The notes under the pieces: model-generated
The model's input: the letters and a program-made list of their open reading frames with translations, nothing else
Databases searched by the model: none
Told to the model about the DNA's origin: nothing
From: Kalaharituber pfeilii
Lineage: Eukaryota; Ascomycota; Pezizomycetes; Pezizales; Pezizaceae
Reading direction: 5' to 3'
Assembly (NCBI GenBank): GCA_015179045.1
Contig: WHUZ01000038.1
Coordinates: 248,001-312,000 of the forward strand
Length of the DNA: 64,000 nt
Shown here: one piece after another, positions 24,121 through 36,826 of the stretch
Layout of the letters: each line of letters begins with the position of its first letter
Numbering within the stretch: position 1 is the first letter of the stretch
Program-made: the position numbers and the translations under genes

Positions 24121-27100
24121 GTGGGGTAGCTATAGAAGAAGAAGAGGAGGAGGAGGAGAAGGAGGAGGTTAATGAATTATGATTATGATGAAAAAATATA
24201 AGATAATGATGGGGGTGTGCTACTGCTTTGTTGTATTGTCTCATTGTTGATTTTTTCTTTTTGTTTGACATTTGGTTGGCTTCTGTTTGTACAGATAAAT
24301 ATACCTGTTTTTCGTTGGTGTTTACCTCGCGCTTGGAGTTGTTTGGGGTGATGCACTAGTGGGAAATAATAGCATGAAGTTTGTATGAGCAATTAAATCA
24401 GTTTGCGTGCTCCTGCATTTCTGCAACCTGTTTATGCAGGTTCTGGTCCTAGGTGATGAGTTCGATATGTGAAGGACGTGGAAGCTGGCCGCTGGCTGCT
24501 GGATTCCGGAATGTGGGGGAGATTGTTGCGGAGGTGATGAACGAGAAGAAAGGTTCCAGATCATATTCCGAATTGAGAAACAGACGTATAAATTTTTTTC
24601 CATGCAACAGATGCTAATAAAACAAGTTGTAAGTTACATCAAGATCATGAATCCCATTAACTTACCCTGGATATCCAGTAAGAGAGGACACATTTCTCTA
24701 TATGTGATTGTAGTTATACGGCAAGGAGACCAGTTCCGTTGCTTGCAAGCCATAGCGGGAGGGTATTGCAAGAAGTTATCCATTTGAGATATAAGGAATG
24801 AGGTTGATTTTGAGTTTTGAGTAGTTCTGCTTGCTAAAAGTAGTCTGCTTGTAGTCTCGTGTCTGCTTGCATCAATAGAGTCTGATCATTTTTCTGCATA
24901 TTAGGATAGAGGTTAGCACAACGCTAAAACAAGCGATATCCGCTTGTGTAACAGGGACAAGCAAGTCTGGAGCCGCAAAGCAGTCGACGTAACGTTTTCA
25001 GATCCAGGTCTTTTTCCCAGAATTTGTATAAAATTCGCATTCATGACATCTAACATGTCAGAATGACCCCTTGCATATTCTGTTCAGGTCTATTTCTCGT
25101 ATACAACCCAGATTCATGATCATCAGCTGCCTTGGCAGGGAGCGGAGGTAGAAGTCACTCCACGTCTGCAACCGCACGTTTGCACAGCATTCGTTTTCCA
25201 CAGGGTCATCAAACAGTTTTCCTTAGTCGCGTTGTGCCCCGTTCCCTTTTCAGTGATTCAGTGTCTCGTCTGAGAAATTTTCACCCGTAATTGGATATAT
25301 TCCTTCCTAATTCGATCACTTAGATAATTTTCCAACGCCTGTAGAAATGCCTTTTCTTCTCAGGCCGTGAGCATTTGTTATTTTTTTTTTTTTTTCCTCT
25401 TTTGAAATTCCGTTTGCCGGAGAGAAACACGCTGATGAACAAGATCATGCAGCTCAGATGACAATTTGTAAACTGAAATATCACTAACTGCAGCCCAAAA
25501 TTCAAGAGGGAATGGTATGGCTAGAGCTGACTACGCCTCCCTAACCTCGCTGACTAGGCGCTACAAGCGCCAACTTCCAATGAACTGCATCAGCCTCGAA
25601 TCGCTCGTTACTTATTACCTGTGAGGGATAGTGGAACGATAACCTTAAACCGACCCTAAAAATGAGTCTAATGTGCCATTAGCGTGAAGTAGAAGACAAT
25701 CCTGTCCAAAACGGGGATTTAGTTCTCGAGATAAGTGGCTGGATTAGCCTATCCCTAATCGGAACTCCAGACACCGTCCAGAGTGATGTTGAAGTACGCC
25801 AGGAGCGATGTCGACGACAAAAAGAGGGGCACGTCAATTGAGTAACGGTCAAGCCTAACACCTCAATTGCAACAGAATCTGCTTCGACGATAGCTCAGTT
25901 TGCTAATGTCATAAAAAAACAGCCATAAGTACAAGCCACCTGAATTGGTATTTGATCATGAGCTGCTCGCAACGCTTTATGACCACGCAAGATTATGTAT
26001 TGATTTAGAATTTTGTGATCGGTAACATTGTAATAGAAGTCAGTGGAAAGAATTGTTGTTGGAGAGACAGAGAGAAAAAGAAATTTGGAAACAAGCATCT
26101 CAGTGCTTGAGCACCGCTAATAGGTGTAGTCAGGATACAAGTATCACCAGTTGTGTTAGTAGATCGGTTAGTTATTCTCCGCTCGTGCGAAATTGCTTGA
26201 TATGATTGCATTTAGTTAGCACGGCTCCTTGTTAAACGGCGGGGTAATGACCAGGATGCAGAGTGCCATCCCGTTATGCGGGGGGATAATGGAAGCCTTC
26301 CTGTATGGGTTGTTCTTTGCCACTATCCTGCCTTGCATATGGCAACCACAGCTGCATTGTATTCAGAGGAGAGATCAGGCAACTTCCACAATTTTGCCTT
26401 CACATGGTGATCAATGCTGGTGATTGTGGTTTCCTAGTCTTGCTGCATGGTTTCCTGCCAGTTGTCCTGCGCAGCCTGCAAAAACTGGAGCCGTGCCAAC
26501 CCGGCGAGCTGAAGCAGTCTCGTCTGAACAGTAGTTTCGAAACCTCACACCTACCCACCTGGCTGCCAAATTACCGAACCGCCCTGCTGGAGCGGCTGCA
26601 GCTGTACAAAATACCCCGGTATCTTTAGTGCCTATGTCATGAAGTTGAAGCCATCTCCAGGGCTGTGCCAGACGATCTGAACAATGTGGGTTCTTAGCAG
26701 ACAACCAGCTTCAAAGTCCGAAAAGAAGGGTTGGTCGTGCCGACAGGGGAAAGGAATCCATGCTGATCCCGTGAGGGCTGGATGCTCCCTGAAGGCGAGA
26801 TTAGAGTACCACTGCTTTTGTCTGCGCGCATGTTTGCTTCGAACGACAATCTAGCAATAAAAGAGTACAAGATGACAAAGCAAGAGAAAACGGTGGTATC
26901 AGATTGGGGGGGGGATTATGAAGTATGTGACGGGTATGAAACTAGCCTAGCAGCCGAACAGAGGTGCGAGGGAGAACGAAAGAGAGTGGGAAAGATGCAA
27001 GCGGGCAAGACAACTAACTGGACGTCCGCCAGGTATCGCGGGAATTGTAGTACAAGTGATATGAGGCAGCCTTGCTGCAACACGAGCAGATGCCGGGCAC

Positions 27101-29037
27101 TAATAACAGCATGGCAGCAATGTGAATTCGGTGCTAGCGGACCGGCTGGCTGCATTCCTTCCGGACAAACCCTGTCCTGTGCAAGCAAGCTTGTGGGGAG
27201 CGGGGCTGAAGACAGAAGCTCTGTCCTTTTCATGGGTTGAGCTCATGGCGCAGTGGGGTCTGGCGTGAGGCCTCGCCCATGTGGTTGATGTTGATCCCGG
27301 GAGGGGCCCACAGAGCGCCCGCTGCATAGCACAGCACATTGACTATAACGTACACTGTGCTTGTGCCGGCAGCTGCCAGGTTCGTCCTTGCCGGCCAGTG
27401 CATGATCGGTTTGCAAATTTGGCTGCGGGCTCTTGCATTGCCAGGAAAGCAGCGGGGGACGAGAGAAGCATATAGTTGATCCATGAAGTACTTTAAAAGG
27501 TGCGTAATGGCTTACAGTAGTTCCTGCGAGGTTGTAACTTCGCAGGGCTGCAACTTTTCCTTTGATGCGTTGCATCGATAGTTCATACGCAGGCGCAAAC
27601 ATGCAAGGTAACCCCATGGCTGGCCAGCGGGATACCCATGGCTCACGAACGGCCTGCTGTCACATCGGTGCGGGCACTGCCTTCTGCCCCAGGAGGCTAT
27701 CCCGTGCTGCTGATATTGGGGAACTTGCTTGCAATGATCTTGGTACCGCAGGTGCGCTGCTGTGTACCATGAAAGTAAAAGTACTTAGAAACTCTTGCAA
27801 TTGCAGGCAGGATACTGCAGAGGAACACGTCTTCAGGCCGCTGGTCAATTATGTCAAAGTAAGAACGGTTAACCTAGCTGCAGATCCAGGGTCCAGCTGC
27901 ATTATCATGCAACATAAGGACTCCTTTACATTACCTACACTGTGTTGATAAAGCTTGCCTGAGCGTTCAAGTGTTGCCTGGGGCTCAAGTGCTAAGTCGC
28001 TTCATACATGTACATCCTTACGCGCAAACATGCGAAGTCAGAGCCTCTGCGAGTTTTCACTAGTAGGAAAAGAGCAATCTCAACGCAATGGAGGGCTCAA
28101 GAGCAGAGAAAGTTACCATAGATGGAGATTGCAACAAACGCCAGACTACAACAAGCGCTGGCGTTTCACTTTGGTCCCGCAAGTTTATGATTACTACCTT
28201 GCCGGTGTACCCGGACAAGTATAGTCGCAATACTCTGTTTTTGGTCACGATTCTAGCTTTCTTAAGTATCATATTTACTTAACACTACTTACTATGCCAT
28301 TTTGCACTTGAAAGCTGGGTAATGAGATCAGAACACGAAGATGCGAGATGCATTCAGCGGCCGAAGCACCTAGACTAATGCCCTTGTAATGTACAGCGCA
28401 TTGCCCATTGGCACGTAGGGGCTTGCAAGCCAATGGTAGCCCTGGCAAAGGAGGGGCGGGATCGCAAAAAGGAGCTGCCACACTGGTTTGGTCCGATCCT
28501 CCAGGTTTAAATTTGCTCTGTTGCGACCAGACCAGAGCTACGCCCACGTGTAATCGCCCATCTTAAAAGCGACGTAGGAAATCCGATGTCCTGACAAGGC
28601 TGGTCATGTGCTGTAGATGAATGCCGACGTCTTATAGACGTCTTGTCACATGCTATTCATCCAAGGACTCGCAAAATTGTGTGCCAGATTGGCTCTGCAG
28701 AAGACTGCACCTCATAGCCTCAATAACCAGCCGCCGGTGCACCCGTTGGGCAAGGTTTGTGCAGGGAGTTCAGAAGTCCGCTAGCACTCGCAATTCGGAT
28801 GCGATTGGAGGGAATTGGCCAGGGCCAGGTCCAGGCACACTGTTAGCCTCGGCTGACTAGGCACGGTGGACCAGCAGATCTTAACCTTCGGACAATGAGA
28901 CTATCGGACAGACACATGGATGCATGCTCAGGCTGAGGTCAAACAAGCCTGAGCTTGACCTATAATGCGCACTTCTTTCTTGAACTAGCCAGCGACAGCG
29001 TGTTGATCGCCTATGGATGTGAAAGCTGGATCGAATA
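24121..29037. other. Gene-poor spacer
   Basis: Nearly 5 kb with no supportable gene. The part 26.4-28.9 kb is GC-richer and has several open frames of 80-150 codons on both strands, but their composition is not protein-like and no family or splice structure is visible; it may be an old element or noncoding transcription unit. A purine-rich tract follows the membrane protein gene at 24,135-24,170. Confidence 0.4.
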
Positions 29038-29597
29038 CTAGTCTCGCTGCTGGAGTACGTGGTTTATAAGCAGTAGTACACGATGTTTCCAGTCAGCATG
29101 CTTACATGGTACATATCCTAACAACGCATCAAATATGTGTCTATATTCGACGGCTATTGTTTCTTGCTTATCTAGCAGCTCAAACCTGTGGTCAATAATT
29201 TGGATGCTTCTCAGTAGCTCTCCAGGCTTCATCTTGCGGCGCTGGTGGTGACCGACTTGGGATTGCACTGTGTCCAGTCCTCACTACTAGGCAGTGGACC
29301 TCATGGTGTACTTATTATCTTGCACACAAATTTATATTCATAGACCCTCCCATGTCCTACACACCTATAACAAAAGCCTTAAGGCTCTGTAGATAGGATG
29401 TTGAAGACGGTAGCTGCGGGCAAATTGAAGTCAAGGCTAGTGTCATGAAGCCAACTAGTCAAGAACGCATTGCCCAGAGGTACGATGAAGGCACGCCGTA
29501 GTGGGAAAGGTTTCATATACCTTAGCGTAGCCTCACGGTTAGTCAACCAGATACCAGGTGGTTGGCATTCTGGCATATGAAATAGAGGGATCTCCAA
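29038..29597 (-). pseudogene. Pair of short protein-like reading frames, possible gene fragment
   Basis: Two minus-strand frames, 29379-29597 and 29038-29268, have natural-looking composition (segments RRAFIVPLGNAFLTSWLHD, and LLRSIQIIDHRFELLDKQE followed by YRHIFDALLGYVP) but are short, lie in separate frames and have no clear joining intron. They could be exons of a small gene transcribed divergently from the five-exon gene at 29,666, or remnants of a transposon or gene. Family not recognised. Confidence 0.25.
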
Positions 29598-29665
29598 AGA
29601 GATTCAAACAACGCCAGTTTTCTTGACCACAATCTGATTTCCTCAGAGCAAGTCTAAATTTTAAA

Positions 29666-30792
29666 ATGACAATGTCACAAGCAAACTCTAGAGCAACTCC
29701 ATATGGCGATAAGCAAAGCTGCCGTGCTTGGTTTCTATTTCTTAAGGTAAGTGCTCACAAGTGGACCAGCATCCAAATCCAGGATTCTGGTTTCGGTATT
29801 TGACAACTTCAACAGGAGAATTGGTCTGCTCAGGCGGGAGACGAGGTATCACCAAAACAACACAGGAAAGCCCTTATGAGAAAGTGGGAGACTGCAGATC
29901 AAGACTTCCGAAATGTAAGTTTTGTCGCCTAATTGGGGAAATTGAGGATAACTAAGGCAACAAATTGTCAGATTTATGTGCAGCGTGCAAATGAGGAGGA
30001 TGTAGATTTAGAGGTACCCTGCTACTACAGAGAGTAACAATTCCACAAGCTGAAATAGGAGATCTAGGATCTTGATGACTACCATCCCGATTTTGTCCCC
30101 AGCGACTTCAGAGCGAAACTGACAAGCTATCCCTGTATCCGCGTTTATTTTGATGATCGGGATACCAACAAATGGGAAAAGCTTCAGCTGTTCTTGAAGC
30201 TGGACGACGCGCTCTCCCCACTCGATGAAGAAGAACTGCCTCCCATTGTAGAAATCAGGGATGGGTTTCACCTAGAAGAATATGCGAAAAGATTCATAAT
30301 GGAGGATGGGAATTTCCGACTGATGGGGAGAAGTAATACAGGCCAACCTGTGTTCTTCTACCACATCATCATGTTGGTAGATGAGCAATCTTTCCAGGAT
30401 GGAACGCTGCTACATGTCGACTTCAATCGGTCAGGAGATCCTGCACTGAGCTTCCGTTACCCCGCAATCCATTCGTATCTCCCTTGGTCCATGCACCAGC
30501 ACGAACATTTCGACCTGCGGAGAATTGATCAATATATCACCGAACGTGGGGGTCTACCCCAGACGTAAGTACTCCAACAATGGGATTTTATCGATCCCAG
30601 GGAACGTGACATCTCTAACAGCTTTTCTCTAAACTTCTGAGGAGCGCCCATAGTATGGATCTCACAAAACCTGTCCTATCAATCCTCAAAGACGAAATGG
30701 AGTTGCGTGGCATCATGGAAGAAGACTCAAATTTCTTGCAACTCGCTCATGCAGCAGTTTCGACTTTGAATCCACGGCTGTTGAGTAACTGA
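29666..30792 (+). CDS. Uncharacterised five-exon gene with an HMG-box-like N terminus
   Basis: Exons 29666-29746, 29816-29914, 29972-30013, 30068-30564 and 30642-30792; all four introns (54-77 nt) have GT...AG ends, plausible branch sites and preserve frame, giving 289 residues. Three introns are phase 0, so the model was fixed by the uninterrupted protein-like reading. Residues about 18-74 contain CRAWFLFLKENWS, then VSPKQHRKALMRKWE, then IYVQRANEED. The order of an aromatic AWFLF start, a basic helix with a central Trp and a final aromatic plus RANEE resembles an HMG box, but key positions are divergent. The rest (from DDYHPDFVPSDF) is acidic and aromatic, with WEKLQLFLKLDDAL and SYLPWSMHQHEHFDLRR, and matches no family I know. 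It may be a lineage-specific gene; the HMG assignment is tentative. Confidence 0.7.
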
Positions 30793-33700
30793 CACGAAAG
30801 CTAGTGTTGTCTGTTAGCAACATTGGGAGCAGCATCATATTCTGAAACAGAACCATTCTGGTTGCAACCATCGGGATGGTTTGATGCGGTTTCACCCAAC
30901 GTAGGTTCTGACACTTTTCTTGGGGCTTCCACATATGTTACATATTCTTGTAATTTCTTTTACGGTCGTTCATGTGCCCTTCCTTCTGCCTCTTTTTATT
31001 TATTATTTATTTCAATGTCTATAGAATCGTTCCATCAGCGTCTGTTTTCATAAAGGATTTTTGCGAATGTGTAGACCAATTTCACGTGAAAGTATAATGG
31101 TCAAGGGCTAAAGAAGTGAGGGTTACATAACCTTAGATTCTCGATCCATTTTCATTCACAGTTGTGCTCTGGCACCCTCTGTCAAGCCAATTTTCTGAGA
31201 CTAGCCGTATCAGAAATCAGCCTCTAATACCAGCGTAATCAGTGCTGCCCAGATTGTGAATCATATTGTCTTTACTTTTTCTCCTGCATGCCGCAGAACT
31301 GCAGCTCACTAAACTAGCAATCAACAATGAAATTCTCAGTGGGGACTGCCAGAGAAGTTAGACCGAGTTTATCGTCAATATCTTGAGGGCAAATTTCTTG
31401 TCTATTAGACTTAGTAATAATACTAAGGATGCGTTAGCAGCACGATTGTCAGGCTGTCAGTTACCTTGCCATCTCCCAGCACATGTACGAAGTCACTTTT
31501 GTGTTACCACTTGGCTATTCTGCTGTGATTTGCATGCTGCATGCTCCTATTCCCGATGGCGTAGAGCGTTGAAGCGGGATTGCGATCATGAAGAGTCTTT
31601 TAGAATGATTTTGGTAATGATAACTGCCTCTAGCCGTTCATTTCCCAAATCATAACTCCATTAGCTCAATCACTTATACTACCTTCAACACCAAGGGACA
31701 CTGGGTCTGCCACAGCACGGAGACAGCCAGCTTTCAGAGGTCGCGTTGCCTGTTTTGTTGAAATGCTGAGCAGATTCATCATGAGGGTACACATCATACA
31801 ATGCTATTATGTTCAGCCTCAACCCAAATTATGCAAAATGATTTCTGGATAAAATCGGGTATTCCTGCCTACAGCACCCACAGTCGCTTTGGTTGTTTTG
31901 TTGGGGTCGGAACCACATATTGCCAGAGATTATTGGATCAGTTTGCTAGCTCAAAATGTTAGGCCTCTAGTTGTGTTACCCTTTGAGGTTCTGATGACAT
32001 TTGAATTCATCGACATACGTGGCTCAGGTGCCTTGCCAGAGACGCAGAATAAGTTAATGCCGCCATTTATTGCGATTTGGACAAGACGGTATATTGAACC
32101 TTGAGAGAAGAGCGTCGAGCTTACCGTAGCATTGTCATGGCCTGTTTTATCAGCTGTTTGCTCCTCACGAACTGCCGATATCATACAAGGATTTCTACCC
32201 GCTATCGTCAAATGACGTGACTGAGACGTCGGAAGCTCCATATTGTGATGGTAGTTAAAGAGATTAGGACCTTACCCAATCAAATACTGGCGACAAATGC
32301 TAGCACATCGGCTGGTAACTCTATTGCAGCACTATCGGCGAATCCTAAGCCTTATGGAGGGCGGAAGGGCTGTTAATTAGTTGGCTGTAATGCTGCAAAA
32401 CTGTGTATATGAAACTGGCCTTATGTGAGTTTGGTCCGTTCACATCCTTGCTCAAATAATGTGAGTTTAGTACGTGTAGAAGCAAAATGGAATTTCAAAC
32501 GTGAGATTGGTACCTTGAAGATTTCGACCAACTGCTGAAACGCTCTCTTTGTGTATGTCTCGATATTTCTCTCGTGGCAAGGGCGTTGGTTGCCTCAAAG
32601 ACAGCATCGAGCCACAATTAACGCCGGTATAGACCCTGATATCTTAAATGTGTGCGGGGCGGACTTATGAAGGTTGATCGACAGGCTGTGGTAGGAGAAA
32701 TCACGGAGGCCGAAGGGGCTTGCAGAGCTCAACAACTCTGAGCAGTGCATACATCCATATAATAGGAATAGGACGAGGGAGGAAAAGAAGAAGAGAGAGA
32801 AGAAGTACTAGGTATTAATGCTTATGGATCTGTGATCCGTAATTCATGTTAACCTCGGCCGGGCGGTCGGTGAAGGGTTGAGAGCAAATTCAAAACCGGT
32901 GGCGTTCAGTGGCGTGACTAAGACTCCGTGATGGGTAGCTGTGTGACAAAGCAATCATCGAGCAAGCGGCCAATTTGCATCGTGCTATGGCTACGAAGTA
33001 GTACGCACAGGAAGCTGGGCCAACTCAGCCCCGCCCCAGCGTTCGTCGGCCAGCATCCCTCGAGAAGAAAGCCTTCTCCCGGCCGGAAGTCTGGGTGACC
33101 TCATAGGCTTCCGGCTTGGAGCCTCCTTCACCTCACCATCCTCCGTTCGGCAGTGTGACAACCGCTCAACATGCGATCACTGGGCTTCCTTTCTCCGCGA
33201 CGTGATGACAGCTACTCCCGCCCCCTAACCAGCCTGCACCCACATAAATTCTTGCCATGTATGTTTACCACTCTGAGTGCTCACTGCAACTGTTCCATAT
33301 CAGGGCTAGAGTGACAAAGTTTTCTTTAACGATGAAGTTTTTACACTATCCCTCATTGGTGGAGGGATTAATATAACCATGTCTAGGCTAACGTAAAACG
33401 CTAGGACTATCGATTTCATCCCACTGCCGTAGCGGCTTACTTCCGAATATTAAAAATGTGTCTTGTTTATGGACATATCAGGAGGGCCTTCAGTGCTCGC
33501 AATTCCAGCAGGCGACAAGACTCTCACATTTTGGCACGAGGTTTTATATAAGGCTGCTGGGTCGACGAAATCGGGTCGGCAATGAACGTTCAACGGTTAT
33601 TCTGGTTGGTTAACCATGAACCTTTTTAAATTTCTGTTTAGGTTAGTGTTAGATTGCAGGATTTTGGGACCAACCTTTTAAATAATACCAACCAACTAGC

Positions 33701-34650
33701 AATGACTCGTCACCCTACGGTGAGGCGACCTGCAGCGAAGTCAGGCTGTAGGTAGAGATATGGCTCCCTAAAGAGATACCAACCAAAGAGGCATCGATAA
33801 CCTGGTTAGGTACCAGCGACGCTCCGACCAGCAGGCAATGTGTCGGTGCTTAGCTCGCTACAGCCTCAGTTTATTCCCACGTGTAGATATTGACCAAATG
33901 CAATAGCTCAAGGAATCTCGGACTCTCGTCCAACTATGCGTTGAAAGTACAAATATGTTGTGAGAACATGAGGTGCATCATCTCCCATGCGGTGGAAAGA
34001 AGCTCAATATACGTATTTGTATGCATTTACTTTCTCGCCCTTTTGATCAGAATTTCTATCTGACAGGGTAAACAAGCTTGACGGGCGAATACTTAGACTA
34101 CTGGGCATATTAATCGGCCAATATGTCAATGCAAGGCATCAGTTGGTGCGGAACAAGAAATTAGTCTGAGACAGACCCTTCCATCATTCGTCATCAAGCT
34201 GCATTCGGCATAGCTGTCAAAGAAAACGCTGGCCCCCTTGTCATAGCGCCACAATTTGAAGTGGAGGTCGACTAACCCTAGCTAACTTGCCGACCTGAGG
34301 TAGGGAACAGTAAAAGGTTAATTTATTTACAATATGTTAAGCATACTTCACAGGTGCAGGATCGCATAACGGGCTTCCAGATTCTGGCTATATCCATGAG
34401 TTGCGGATTACAGGAGCAGCTAGGCCATTGCTTATCCTTTACTTAAGTGATTCTATCAACACTAGATCGTGATTGACAAATATATGATATTCTTAATAAC
34501 AGTTTGTATTTGTGATTTTTCACATTGACATACTTGCTGAAAATTGAAGGCAGATTGGAAAGACGTGAGATTCTTCTCATTTAGGCTAGCGATCGTCACC
34601 TTCATAAGACATACTAAAAGCTTGTTCTAGCACACAATCCCACATCTATA
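30793..34650. other. Gene-free spacer
   Basis: No convincing ORF on either strand. Mostly AT-rich, with a short GC-rich island at about 32,990-33,240. No element ends found. Confidence 0.45.
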
Positions 34651-34662
34651 GCCCAATAAGAT

Positions 34663-34712
34663 TTTTTTTATCACGTAACCCCGCTTCTCGCTACTCGCTA
34701 TGGCGGGGAGCT
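34663..34712 (-). mobile_element. Micro-retroposon copy 1 (50 bp) with 12-bp target-site duplication
   Basis: A 50-bp insertion flanked by perfect copies of GCCCAATAAGAT at 34651-34662 and 34713-34724. Read on the minus strand it has a CCCCGC...GCGGGG stem, then GTTACGTGAT and a short A tail. The duplication and tail mark a target-primed reverse-transcription event. Confidence 0.9.
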
Positions 34713-34972
34713 GCCCAATAAGATGAAGATATAGTCATGAGTTACAGCATTAATAACAAGCTGCAGGCACACAAAATTCTGATCCACACCAGATCGTTGA
34801 ACCAAGCTGTCCTTCAAAGTCCTCTTTCAAGATGACTCGGATGAATCAGTATACCAATTTACCATCGGTTATGACCTGGCAATATTTCGTGCGAGCATCC
34901 TGGCTGAATCCGAACAAGGAAGCCAGATTATAATGCATTTTAGGACTTTTCATCGGTATGAGCTGATGTCAT

Positions 34973-35677
34973 CCCTCCCACTCCACCCAGTGATAAGAGA
35001 GACCCACCTGCCCGTGCCAAAGGAAATACTACCACCTCCAGGGTTACTTCTACTACAAAGAGCAAGCCCCTTTTACAAAAAAAGCCAGAACTACGACCTG
35101 CCACTGCAGCAATAGTACTTCATGGAATTTTTTTTTTTTTTTTTTTTTAATCACATAACCCCGCTTGTAGCACTTGGCCATGGCAGGGTGTACTTCATGG
35201 AATAACAGTGACCAAGAATGTTCGGAAGTGGTTGGAGGTGGATAATGAACTGGGCGCAAAGCTCGCTGGGGTTCGATGGCTGTTGAAGCAAGAGAGGAGG
35301 GAGGGAAAGGCGACTAGTTCAGTTGTAGTTTACCTGGAGGGGGCAGGTAGGACTAGTCAAATACCAGAGACTCTACGCATTGGAGGTAAGAATTACAGAT
35401 AGGATGCCTATGAGTGGGATTGGGGAAGGGACAAAGGTAAGCAGGTGGCTAGGGCTGGGGAGGACGCAATATGGAGATTGATTAAAAACCCATTGTGTGC
35501 TTGGTCCACTGTCTGTCTGCATTTGTTCATCTGCAGCCACGATGAAGCTGTGTATGTATGTAGCATGGGTGATCCGGCCCACAATCCGGTGCCACAGACC
35601 TGCCTCTGGGTAATAAAGGGGTCTTGCCATAGGCTGAGAGCCTCTATGTGGAGTTACATTATAAAAAAACAAAAAAT
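34973..35677 (+). mobile_element. LINE-derived non-autonomous retroposon carrying only an ORF1 (gag-like) fragment, copy 1
   Basis: Flanked by CTGATGTCAT at 34963-34972 and 35678-35687. The element begins inside a P/T/S/K-rich linker and continues into a gag-like domain of a Tad/I-type LINE ORF1: VRKWLEVDNELGAKLAG, TSSVVVYLEG, RIGGKNYR, then YEWDWGRD after an in-frame TAG at 35400. About 200 bp further on it ends with GCCATAGGCTGAGAGCC, GTGGAGTTACATTATA and poly-A. No reverse transcriptase is present. A second retroposon (35129-35189) is inserted in the ORF1 fragment; the reading frame is continuous across that site when the insertion and one target-site copy are disregarded. Homologous to the element at 52,324-52,812. 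Confidence 0.8.
35129..35189 (-). mobile_element. Micro-retroposon copy 2 (61 bp), nested in the LINE-derived element
   Basis: Flanked by perfect 14-bp copies of GTACTTCATGGAAT at 35115-35128 and 35190-35203. On the minus strand: CCCTGCCATGGCC..., AAGCGGGGTTATGTGATT and about 20 A. It interrupts the ORF1 fragment of the surrounding element. Confidence 0.92.
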
Positions 35678-35987
35678 CTGATGTCATAATTTTCTTTTCC
35701 GGGCCAGTATCATCAGATAATTCAATACGAAGAAGTGGAGCTGCTACGTATTTGTTCTTCTAAAAGCTTTCAACTCTATTGATTTGAGACCGCTCTGTTA
35801 ATCTTGATTCTTGACTGGGCATATATAGTATACTGTATCTGGTCTATATTCAATATGAGCTGGGCGCGCCTCATATAGCGAAATTGCGGTTTATGCACTG
35901 AGTACTCTGGCTCACGCGTAAGATAGGTTGTACCAAATAATTGATTAGACCGTTCTGTGATCAAGAAAGGAAGTATCCCTATTAGTC

Positions 35988-36047
35988 GCCCTGCCGTGGC
36001 GAACAGCTACAAGCAGGGTCACGTGAAAAAAAAAAAAAAAAAGAAAA
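35988..36047 (+). mobile_element. Micro-retroposon copy 3 (60 bp)
   Basis: Flanked by perfect 13-bp copies of ATCCCTATTAGTC at 35975-35987 and 36048-36060. The stem is CCCTGC...GCAGGG, fully paired, followed by GTCACGTGA and an A-rich tail with one G. Confidence 0.92.
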
Positions 36048-36210
36048 ATCCCTATTAGTCTGGCTGACACGACCCCTTGAAACTACGCCCCTACCGCTGT
36101 TAAGCGTACTACACCGCCTACAGTAAGGGTGGATGTATTTATGTTTTTGCTGGGAACTTAAATCTTTCTAGTAGGATAAATTGGTGATGCCATTTTATGT
36201 GTCAGGGGAT

Positions 36211-36285
36211 ATGCTTGCCTCCGAGCATCAAGGGTTTCGACCCAGAGGCCCTGCCATAGCGAATAGCAATAAGCGGGGTTACGTG

Positions 36286-36320
<35 letters not shown>

Positions 36321-36329
36321 AAAAAAAAT
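36211..36329 (+). mobile_element. Longer member of the micro-retroposon family, copy 4 (119 bp)
   Basis: Flanked by 13-bp copies of TGTGTCAGGGGAT at 36198-36210 and 36330-36342. It has about 40 bp more at its 5' end than the other copies, including GGGTTTCGACCC, which resembles a tRNA-type B box. Then follow CCCTGCCATAGCGAATAGC, AAGCGGGGTTACGTGAG, a run of about 25 T and an A-rich tail. Confidence 0.85.
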
Positions 36330-36573
36330 TGTGTCAGGGGATGGATCGACGCTCGGTTTATATACTTGTACTGTACGTCTTATACGCGTATACATACCGA
36401 GATTTGTACTATGAAACAGTGTCCAGAACTCAAGTACATAGATGACAGTACATGCTGGGGATGCATAGAAAGAACTAACTCATGGCTACCATTACCGTTA
36501 TTACATGCAATTCTGTTCCCGTGCCCAGACTCTGGGAATGACAACTCTGCTCCTTATTGGTTTATTTTAGTTC

Positions 36574-36645
36574 TTTTTTTTTTTTTTTTTTTTTTTTTCC
36601 CATCTCGTAGCCCCGCTTATCGCTATTTGCTATGGCAGGGTCCCT
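36574..36645 (-). repeat. Micro-retroposon family member, copy 5
   Basis: Run of 25 T followed on the plus strand by a tail-hairpin copy; on the minus strand it reads CCCTGCCATAGCAAATAGC, AAGCGGGGCTACGAGA and poly-A. Upstream bases resemble the extra 5' part of copy 4. No target-site duplication found, so its 5' limit is uncertain. Confidence 0.7.
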
Positions 36646-36826
36646 GGACCGAAGTCCTTATGGCCCAGAGACAGGCATCTGTGCAACTACCTACATAAAC
36701 GTCCCCTATATAACTAGAACAAAAACAAAAATAACCCTGTTTCCTCTTACAGGCTCGAAGCAAGACATTGTGGTGAGCATAGGAAGCATCATGACAGCTT
36801 AAGAGGCTTTACCAATGCGACGACGG

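Noticed and set aside
26782..27240. 152-codon plus-strand frame in the GC-richer spacer
   Set aside because: Composition not protein-like, an equally long frame lies opposite, and no promoter or intron is visible.
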